Source: Mesostigma viride | Taxonomy: Eukaryota > Streptophyta > Mesostigmatophyceae > Mesostigmatales > Mesostigmataceae | Reading direction: 5' to 3' | Length of the DNA: 62,000 nucleotides | Assembly: GCA_009746045.1 (NCBI GenBank) | Contig: RPFO01000156.1 | Span: 4,885,091 to 4,947,090, forward strand | Part shown: one piece after another, positions 54,101-62,000 of the stretch | Layout of the letters: every line of letters starts with the position of its first letter | How positions within the stretch are numbered: the first letter of the stretch is position 1 | Made by a program: the position numbers and the translations under genes | The notes under the pieces: model-generated | Databases searched by the model: none | Seen by the model: only the letters and a program-made list of their open reading frames with translations | Told to the model about the DNA's origin: nothing

Positions 54101-55123
54101 AGCAAAGGCGGTTTTATGGCAATCCTCAGGAGCTATCCGCAACTGCCAAAAACCATCCGCACAATCCAGTACTGTGAAACAAGTGGAACCTTTAACCTTA
54201 TTAAATATATCATCAATACGAGGTAGAGGGTATTTAGACTTCACAGTAATATCATTCAACTTCCTATAATCAGTAACTAGGCGAAACTTGCCATTTGGCT
54301 TAGGAACTAACAGGACACCAGCTGAGTAGGGAGAGTTACTAGGCTCTATCAATCCTGCTTCTAATAGTGACACTAAAATCTGTTTTAGTTCCTTTAACTC
54401 GGTAGGGCCCATTCTATACATCGGAGAGTGCGTAGGAACTGCACCGTCCTTGATAACTACACGGTGTAAAACAGAACGAGGAGGAGGATAAGAAGGAGTC
54501 TTTTCTTCAAAAACTTTTGAGGAATCTATCACAGCCATGTATCTTACTATTTCATTTTCAGTAAATCCCACTCCTATTGTATCCACTGTGTTTATATCTA
54601 TATCCACACTATTATTAGTGATAGGTATCTCCTGTACTTCTAACTGAAGGAACATACATAATAAATATCCATATTCCTTTAATTCAGAACGCAACTCATC
54701 ATTGGACATTAATACTTCAGGTATAGGTCTTACAGGAGGATCAACAGGTGTAGGAGGAGTAATATCTACCAAGGATAAATTTTCCAATCTATAATGACGT
54801 TCCGGTACCCAGTAAGAGCTATCTGGAAACCAAATGACCATGGTATCATAATTAATAGTAATCTTATTATCCTGGTGCCAATCTAATCCTAGTAATACAT
54901 CAGCGGTAGTGATAGGGCCTATAGTGGCCGTCAGGTTGACAGTACGTCCTTGTATGACCAGGGGAAGGGACACCGTACCCGGGGAATGACTGGTGCGACC
55001 ATCAGCATAATGAACAGTGACAGGTTTGGTGTGAGGGGTAGGGACTAGTCCTAAACGCCTAACTAGGGCCTCGCTCACAAAGGAGCTAGCCGCACCGCTA
55101 TCTACCAACACAGAGACATTCAA
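51190..55123 (-). pseudogene. pol: Gypsy pol: protease, RT, RNase H, integrase, chromodomain
   Basis: Protease motif VLVDSGAASS with ADVLLGLDW. RT has FRLVTDYRKLN, FTVLDCADGFWQ and the catalytic AYLDDILIYS (about 53880-53910). RNase H has RLVIQTDHRPLTHLL and VPDALSRR. Integrase zinc finger: HDLAAHQGGKRV then CQSCQEMK. Core: Asp in MMDFVGPF, Asp in FISDKDKLFTS, Glu in SHLVERLNRVVEE. The C-terminal chromodomain (about 51192-51370) reads VESIVAHRDIKKG, QYKVKWMYA and VWYTESEL, a fold that targets methylated histones. The stop is at 51190. Breaks: frame changes near 53460, 53400 and 51860, and an in-frame TAG near 51535. Base composition is AT-rich compared with its neighbours. Confidence 0.88.
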
Positions 55124-55339
55124 AGTTCATCAGCATGCAAGAAAGGGTCTACAACAGTGTGGGGAACGGTTAAACCACCATTCAAGAACATAAGAGGACG
55201 CACACGTAGTGGTAGGGAAGATTCAGCTCCTACAGAGGTTATAAAAACAGGCAGGCAAAAATTTTTATCTGGGGTACTATCTAAGGACCTGTCCAGGTTA
55301 CCCCCGGCTGACAGGCCTACTGTTCCCCCTCCCCCCCCA

Positions 55340-56711
55340 AATCCATAGGAACTAACCCCGAAGAAGACCCTGGCGAAAAAGCCACTGCTGGAGGGTCACG
55401 AGGGAGCGAAGAGGGTGCGGGAGCCTGATTATCATAGGGGAACCCTGGGGGTCCTGCCTGCACAGCATTCAGCCTACTAGGGGTAGCTGAGGGAATGCGT
55501 CCTGAAGTAGGACGAATAGGAGCACGCTGAGGGGTACGAGGAGGGCGAGCGTCGGGATGAGGGGGAGCACCCGAAAGGAACTTGGGGCACTCACGTTTAA
55601 GATGACCTACTTCCTTACAATGATAGCATGTGATATGAGAGACATCAAGAGCTGATAGATCAGCAACGCAGATATCTAATTCTTCTACATAGGAGTTCTC
55701 CTCCTCAGGGGTAAGGATAATATTATTAATACGGGAACGGGTAGGAAGAGAAGGGTGGTGAAGAAATCTGCTACTCGCAAGAGATGCTGGCGCACATGCT
55801 TGAGGGGCAGATCAGTAAAACGGTAGGCAGAGAACTGGCGCTTGACTTCACGTAATAAGGGTCTACTGAGGCCTTGGAGGAAGCGAGCACGTACTTCTGC
55901 ACCCGACAAATCCCTAATTCGTACCATCTGAGCATCAAACTCTTTCATATACTCCTTAAATGATTTAGTACCCTGCTGCAAGGTACCAAAGGCTAATCTA
56001 TCCTGCCAATCTGAATCAGGAGGGACTAAATGGTTCTCTAAACGCTTAAACAATTCTGCTACAGAGTTAGGGTAGGCATGAGAGGCCAAAGACTCACACT
56101 GAATGAGGTTAGCAAGCTCAGGAGTAATGCAGGTTGTAAGATAGTGAGGAACTAATACAGCATCAGAGAGACGCCATCTATTATGATTCTGCCACGACTC
56201 TGTGTTCTGGGTAAGCAACATAATAAAGGTGAAAAACTGTTGAGGGGTAGACTTGACATCCAGCTTAGGAAGGTTAGCAAAGAGGGGAAGAGCAGGGGGC
56301 TTAGGGGGGTTAGAAGAGTCAGTTTTTCCCATAGGGCCACTATCTTCCACTGCTACATAAGCGGGATAGAAGGAAGGAAGAGGAAAAGTCTTGGGTAGGG
56401 GTCTAGAAGGGGCCACCGTTTCAGGCTGGTGCCCATAAGAGAAGGGGACAGTATATTGCTCACGAAGAGAGGAGTAGGCAAAATGATCATAATTTCTATC
56501 ATCTAGGGGCATGGTGCTGAAATCACTGTTAACTTCTAAATCAGCCACACGGGTAGGGACCTGGGCTGCCTCATAGGCTGTCTCAGGGTAGGACCAGGAA
56601 GCAGGTGGAAAAAAGGGAACTGCACTAGGGCGCCCAGAAGGGCCGACAGGGGCAGAGGCACGACCCGTGTTAAAAGCAGGCATGGAAGGCACAGGGTGGG
56701 AAGGAGGCCTA
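55340..56711 (-). pseudogene. gag: Gypsy gag, truncated at its start
   Basis: Open on the minus strand from the CACTA-2 junction; the first ATG is at about 56683. A disordered Pro/Ser-rich N-terminus precedes a retrotrans_gag capsid region (LPKLDVKSTPQQFFTFIMLL, FGTLQQGTKSFKEYMKEFD, VRARFLQGLSRPLLREVKRQ). A frame change near 55740 leads to the zinc knuckle at 55588-55628 (CYHCKEVGHLKREC, C-x2-C-x4-H-x4-C) and a Pro-rich tail to about 55340. The reading frame continues upstream to the CACTA-2 junction, so part of the N-terminus may be missing. Confidence 0.8.
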
Positions 56712-56729
56712 CACTAGGAAGGGGGGTGT

Positions 56730-57250
56730 GACATTTTGTGATATTTTGTGACATATCACGTGACATTTTGTGATGTGGATGTGACAAAATGTGACACTTT
56801 GTGATTTTTTGTGACAAAACTGTGATATTCTGTGACATTTCGTGACAAATCATGTGATAAAACCAGCATATTCTGTGATTATCTTTGTGACAAAAACAAG
56901 GAAATTATCACAAAATATCAATGTCACGACTTGACAAAACGCACTGACAAAATCCGTGACATTATCACTGATATATCACGAAAAAAAGGGTGACAAATCC
57001 GTGACATTATCACTGATATATCACGAAAAAAAGGGTGACAAATCCGTGACATTATCACTGATATATCAGGAAAAAAGGGTGACAAAATCCGTGACATTGT
57101 CACTGATATATCAGGAAAAAAGGGTGACGAAATCCGTGACATTGTCACTGATAAATCTAGGGAGAAAACAGTGACATAAAACCACGGGCGATCATGACAT
57201 ATCACACAGATATATCGTGACATGTCACACAGATATATATCAGAACACAT
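56730..57250. repeat. CACTA-2 subterminal repeats, including five 45-bp units
   Basis: TGTGACA, TGTGATATT and TATCAC motifs fill the region. Within it, five units anchored by ATCCGTGACATT start at 56952, 56997, 57042, 57087 and 57132, an exact 45-base period. Short ORFs here are products of that period. Confidence 0.88.
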
Positions 57251-57604
57251 TCCAAAGCAAAACGGATGAAAAGCACGCCTCGCGATTTCTTTATTACAAA
57301 TATAAAGATAAATGTAACAGATCTTCATTCTTCAGTCCTGATTCTTCATTCTTCCACAGTGATTATCGATCAGTGACAATTTGCAAACGCCGGCTTATCG
57401 CTTGTCGTTGCGTGACAGAAATCTCGGAATGTTCCTGGAATGCATTAAAAAACGCACATGCGCAAGAAACATGAACGGATGGTTGGTGTCAATTGTCTCA
57501 TCTGCCACCGCACCCTAGTAACCAATTCATGAACAAGAAAGCGCTCGGTATAGATCAAGAAAACAAAAACAAACATGCGCAGCCGTAGTGCCTAGATGAC
57601 GATG

Positions 57605-59190
57605 TCAAGTGGACGACGAGGAGGAGGCCGGCACCTTGTCTCCCTGTGAGCAGAAAAAAAAGGCAAGTTTAAACACTCAAGATGTGTCATAGCCTTTCAC
57701 AGCCTCGATCAATAGAAATGTTGCACATCAAAATCAACGTGTTGCCTAGAACATCCTTGAATGGGTTTCAAGAACAGCAAGGCGGCCTTCCCCGCCCGCA
57801 AACTCATAATCCCAGTGTTTACAACCCCCTCATGAGGGGGTTGTAAAATTGCAATCACTCATTAAAAAATAATAATAATAATAATAATAAATCCCAGTTT
57901 CACACACTGCCCACTCATAAATAATCCCAGGTTCTGACAGCCCCCGCTCAGCCCACTCATGAACAACCCAGTTTAGACCCCCCCACTCATACACTATCCC
58001 AGTTTCCCACAGCCCCCACTCAGCCCACTCTGACATAAACCACCCCAGTTTAGACCCCCCTCTCATAAATAACCCCAGTTTCCCATAGCAGTCACCACTC
58101 AGCCACCCATAAACCACCCAGTTTCCAACCCGCCCCCCCTCATAAATAATCCCAATGGTTTTCAACCCCCTCAATCAGTAATCAAAAACAAAAAAATCCC
58201 ACTTTTCACACACTGCCTACTCATAAATAATCCCAGTTTATGACAGCCCCTGCTCAGCCCACTCATAAACAATCCAGTTAAATACAACCCCCCACCCACA
58301 CATTATCCCAGTTTCCCACAGCCCCACTCAGCCCACTCTGACATAAACCACACCAGTTTAGACCCCCCCTCTCATAAATAACCCCAGGTTCCTACAGCCC
58401 CCCACTCAGCCCACTCATAAACCACCCATGCAGTTTACAACCTCCCCCTCATATTAACCCCAGTTCTCCACAGCCCCCGGGGGCTATGAAAAACGAGTGC
58501 GCCACTCAGCCACCTCAAATGCCACCGAGTTTACAGTCCCCCCCCCCCCCATAAATAATCCCAAGTGTTTACAACCTCCTCAACCAGTTGTTAAAAAAAA
58601 AAAAAAAACAGTTTCACACACTGCCCACTCATAAATAATCCCAGTTTCCGACAGCCCCCGCCCAGCCCACATAAATAACGCGGCTGACAACCCCCCAACA
58701 GCCCCCGCTCAGCCCACTAAAAAACAACCCAGTTTACAGCCCCTCCACTCATAAATAACCCCAATTTCCCACAGCCCCCACTCTGCCCACTCATGAACTA
58801 CCCCTGTTTGCAACCCCCCAAATCACACCACTCATAACCATGTCCAGGTTTACAACCCCACCCACTCCTGAGACTTACTTCAGGGGTTGCATGGGAGACA
58901 TCGGCCGCCTTTCTGGCTGCAATCATTGCCTCCTTCTTGGCAAGGAGCGCGGCCAGCGCCGCCTCTACCGAGGCCATGTATTCTTCTGCTCTTTGCGCAG
59001 GCAACATGGATGATGGCACCGATGCTGTGGCGGTTGTTGAAGGGAGTGCTGTCGGGGGCAGGATTGTCGGCGCTGCCGGCGGTGGTGGTGCTGCTGCAGG
59101 CAGCTTTGCGAGCTTCGTGCACGGCTGCACTCTTGGATCGGCAGCGCTGCGTTTCTCTCGGCGTGAACCGGCCTTCACTACACTTCCCAT
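57605..59190 (-). CDS. Small two-exon gene, about 116 aa, unknown
   Basis: Exon 1 runs 59190-58879 (true ATG, 104 codons) and exon 2 runs 57643-57605 (12 codons plus TGA). The intron 57644-58878 has donor GTAAGT and a pyrimidine-rich acceptor ending CTCACAG, and keeps phase 0. The protein starts basic (KAGSRREKRSAADPR), has a Pro/Ala/Thr linker, then one strong amphipathic helix (EEYMASVEAALAALLAKKEA) with coiled-coil character, and ends in a Ser run. No family was recognised. It may be a CACTA-2 protein or a captured host gene. The intron is almost wholly a minisatellite. Splicing is predicted from sequence alone. Confidence 0.5.
57790..58870. repeat. Intronic minisatellite with higher-order units
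   Basis: Imperfect units built from CAGCCC(C/A)CACTCAGCCCACTCATAA-like, CCCAGTTT and ATAAATAATCCCAG blocks, roughly 50-70 bases each. The marker CACACACTGCC(C/T)ACTCATAA recurs at about 57901, 58206 and 58614, so larger units of about 300-400 bases exist. Homopolymer A runs and an AAT run lie between them. Confidence 0.8.
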
Positions 59191-62000
59191 TTCAAATCGA
59201 TGACCATTGAAGCCTAATTTGACTAAAAATGAGATTGCTGAAGGGCACTAACATTGTAAGGGTGACCAAGTGAGACCCTAGCACTATTATGAAGATACCA
59301 AAGACCAAGAAACCACGAAATTGGATATTATGAGCAACATGTTGAAAGAAGCAAAGCTCATAACTGCGTGTGCTACCAACTCCCTTGCTGCCCCCATGAG
59401 GAATTATTAGCCCCCCTCCGCCTGTCCCATGATAAGCAATACATAACTAACTGACTGACAAGTAATACGCAACACAATCACAATGATTAGAAAGGAGCTA
59501 TGGCGTTTCAGAAAAAAAATGATTTTCTTACAAAACCTTAAGCGTGCTGCTCTCAGTCAGTGTTCCAACAAAAAGTTCTGGTTCAAGATAACTCGTCCAG
59601 TGGTGTGACTCTTTGGAGGTTTTATCCCAAAGGACGAGCCTCAAAGTTGATCACACATGTCTCCTAGAGCCCAATGACTGAACTCCTAATAAAAATAGGC
59701 ACAAGGATTTTTCTCATATATATTAGACAGTGTCATTTTTACAATTTGCTAACAAGGTTAAAAGCGCTGATTGTCAACAAAAAGGAGCTGATGGAAAGTG
59801 CAGCAGAGACGGGGTCAATGGGGAAAAACCGGAGAAAGTCGCAGCAGACGGGATGTAAATAGCAGAAAGACAGTTTACGGCTTTCAACAACAAAGAAGCC
59901 TTATGAAAAAAATGCAACGCATGTGTGTTTAAATGTAGGCGGAGCATGATTGCAAAAATGCCAAGTAATTGGAGTTAGAAACAGGAAGAACTGGATGCAT
60001 TCTAGCAATGCCACATACAGCACGTCGATAACAAAGTACAGACTCCAGGTATGCGATGGTACCCACTACTCACCACAAGTCTCGACCAGGAGCTAGCCTG
60101 CCATTCGCGGGTAGGCCGCAGGTGAGGCCAGCCCAACGGTATCAGTCACCCGCAGGTACACGCGCAATTGAAGAGGAAAACGGCAATTCGAAGGCACACA
60201 TAAGATGCCGAGCGCAGAAAGCACCATGGTATTGAAAGCCTTCAGAGAATACATATTCAAAGCTCTCAAAGACATGGCCAGCTTTACCCGGCCGCCATGA
60301 AATGGCCTCATACACATGAGCACGGCATGCTAACCGCTGTAAAAGAAGCTGGCAGAATTTTGCTAACCTTAGCGGCTAAGGAGCTTGGCGGCAGGTTCCG
60401 GAGATCTTGCTTGCGCTGTGTTTCAGCGTAAAGAACGGCTTGATTCAGAACTGGATATGATGTGTCTCAGTCCCTCATTGCTACCTCCATGCTTAATTAA
60501 ACTCGACATACATCCTAAGTGCACCTACATCATGATCCAAACTGCTACGCCGCAATTGCTAGAGAAATCACGTCGTTTCGTGGACCTGCAGCCCCGTTTG
60601 TTATTGCACACTCTGTGGTTACATAAAACTAGGTGGCCCCTTCGCTCGAGCGTACCCTCAGCCCCTCACTGCCTTAGCCATTGCGTGCACCTAGTCGTTT
60701 GCCATCGGTTTCGGCGTAATATTTGAATTTTGCGCAAGGATCCTGACGGGTTGATTCCAGACTTGCGCATGTTGCGAAAGATTTTTGTCCATTCATTCCA
60801 GACTCCCAAGCTAGGGGCTGCTGTGGACTGTAGTCTGAACGGTACGGCTAACAGTTACGATGCCAGGCCAGCGGTCCCAACCAAGCGATACTAGAGAGTC
60901 ATGTCAGTCGTCTTTTTACTAGTTTCGTCAGTCAGTTATTCCTAATGTATGGCAAAATGCAAACTTCTACTTGGGGCGAGATGTAGTAGCGGCGAAATCG
61001 GAAGGGGACGTGGGCAGGGGGGGGGGGCGGGAAGTACGGCTGATGCCATCTACCGTACGTTATTATCGTCACAAAGCGAGTGACTGACGATAGTAAAGGC
61101 CTAAAGGGCCTCTAATGACGACAGTAATGACGATAGTATTTGGCACTAATGATTGATGACAGGAAGAGCGACGAACTAAACTAACACCCATTTCACCGGA
61201 AAAAACAGGAAGAGCGACGACACCAGACTTTGCGACGTTGATGGGACTTGGCGAATTGCGAGCCCTAATTCCAGTGGTTGCGCGGGTGCTACCGTTGAAG
61301 TTGAAGTTAAGACGACGCGAAAAAAAGACCTTAGAGTTGACACATCTATCCACGCTGCACAGGTGGGAAAGGTGGAAGGGAGCTGCGATCGGCTCGCAGC
61401 CAAGGCGGGATTATGTGCCTTTTGATTTCCAGCAATGTCGCTTCTGTATGAACGCACGTGGTGGCTGGAATAGGAGCATAGGCTCACTGACGACCGTCGT
61501 GATTTATGTAGCCATTAGGGCGTCGTCTCAAATGAATTCAGGAGCGAGCTCGGACAAGGCTACAAGCAGCCATCGGGGGAGAAACATAGGCATGGTCTAG
61601 AATAAAGCTTTAATCGATCTGTTCGCTCAGTGGGACGCACAGCACATTCGGACATCCAGAAGCTGCCCACTCTTTACCAGTTGAGGTGAGCAAGGAATTC
61701 CTCGCCTGAAATACTAATAAGTTTGCATCGACTTTAACATGCATGCCGTACGCACGTGGCATTCTCACGTATCGCCCTAGGGCCAAGGCTGCTAAGGGCC
61801 GCTCGGTTTCATGCCAAGTTAGCCGTGCTTGCCATGAATGCTGCAGCAGTTTCACTATCTCATTCGTACAAGGTCAATAGACTATGCAAACGACATCTGA
61901 TTTAGTTTTCATGAAGGGCATAACCTTGTTCAGATTGAGAGTTGCATGACATGGGCTGCTCTTGCGCCACTTTCCTTGTCTTAACCAACTGATTCTCTGT
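59191..62000. other. Right part of the window, no recognised gene
   Basis: About 2.8 kb without a convincing coding region, RNA gene or element end. A G run (about 61017-61026) and a short GACGATAGTA/GACGACAGTAATGACGATAG repeat at 61087-61139 are the only low-order features. It is probably CACTA-2 interior or captured DNA. Confidence 0.4.

Larger units (their letters stand above)
45725..56711 (-). mobile_element. Ty3/Gypsy chromovirus, 5' end cut by CACTA-2
   Basis: Minus-strand order: gag with a CCHC knuckle, protease, RT, RNase H, integrase, chromodomain, an additional GC-rich ORF, polypurine tract, 3' LTR. RT before integrase and the C-terminal chromodomain define a chromovirus. The half-LINE at 45852-47789 interrupts the 3' LTR. 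The gag start is interrupted at 56711 by a CACTA element, so the 5' LTR lies beyond the window. Several in-frame stops and shifts make this copy inactive as read. Confidence 0.82.
56712..62000. mobile_element. CACTA-2 element, left part only
   Basis: The terminus CACTAGGAAGGGGGGTGTGA starts at 56712 inside the Gypsy gag and is followed by dense TGTGAC/GTGATA subterminal repeats. No complementary right end was found before 62000, so the element probably runs beyond the window. It may carry the small spliced gene at 57605-59190. No transposase was recognised in the visible part. Confidence 0.65.

Noticed and set aside
56950-57165. 45-bp direct repeats as a CRISPR-like array
   Set aside because: The units are contiguous with no unique spacers, the context is a eukaryotic transposon end, and no cas genes are present.

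Overview
The window is eukaryotic nuclear DNA that consists almost entirely of nested transposable elements. No ordinary host gene could be recognised. GT-AG introns, chromodomain and AT-hook proteins, a LINE of the restriction-like-endonuclease type, Copia, Gypsy, piggyBac and CACTA elements, and GC-rich Ala/Gly/Pro-rich coding sequence all fit a green alga. That is an inference from element types and composition; no marker gene confirms it.

Layout. 1-6529: decayed sequence holding a gag-like frameshifted ORF (992-2157), a foldback repeat (2607-3290), a LINE C-terminal fragment (3318-3705), a 163-bp tandem duplication, and minus-strand coding remnants of unknown type. 6535-18173: a minus-strand Copia element with 654/658-bp LTRs and a TCTTT target duplication. 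Its pol is split by a 3.2-kb CACTA element (11499-14733). About 18386-30135: a minus-strand piggyBac-like element whose transposase is split by element A (19613-28021). 30484-31181: a 5'-inverted (twin-primed) LINE copy. About 31182-45724: a long minus-strand LINE (two C2H2-type fingers, RING-H2, RT, CCHC and restriction-like endonuclease) whose RT is split by element B (33595-42501). 45725-56711: a minus-strand Gypsy chromovirus with an extra GC-rich ORF after pol. An ORF1-only half-LINE (45852-47789) lies in its 3' LTR. 56712-62000: the left end of a second CACTA element that runs out of the window.

The most interesting system is the A/B pair. These are two copies of one large DNA transposon family with 32-bp inverted repeats and 3-bp target duplications (ACT and CGA). 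Removing either copy with one target duplication restores the interrupted reading frame exactly. B looks intact. It has a two-exon minus-strand gene (730 aa, unknown) and a divergent two-exon plus-strand gene (about 1185 aa) that joins a GHTH-type putative transposase to a Gly-rich, possibly chromatin-reading, acidic-tailed C-terminus. The two genes fire away from a perfect palindrome (153-bp arms) loaded with CCAAT boxes and ACGT/CACGTG motifs. In copy A the 21-bp palindrome centre is inverted, the arms have grown to 297 bp, the accessory gene is replaced by hexamer satellites, and the transposase is internally deleted.

Relative ages follow from nesting: A is younger than the piggyBac element, B is younger than the LINE, CACTA-1 is younger than the Copia, and the half-LINE and CACTA-2 are younger than the Gypsy. 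Frameshifts recur in most GC-rich ORFs, so either these elements are dead or the assembly carries indel errors.
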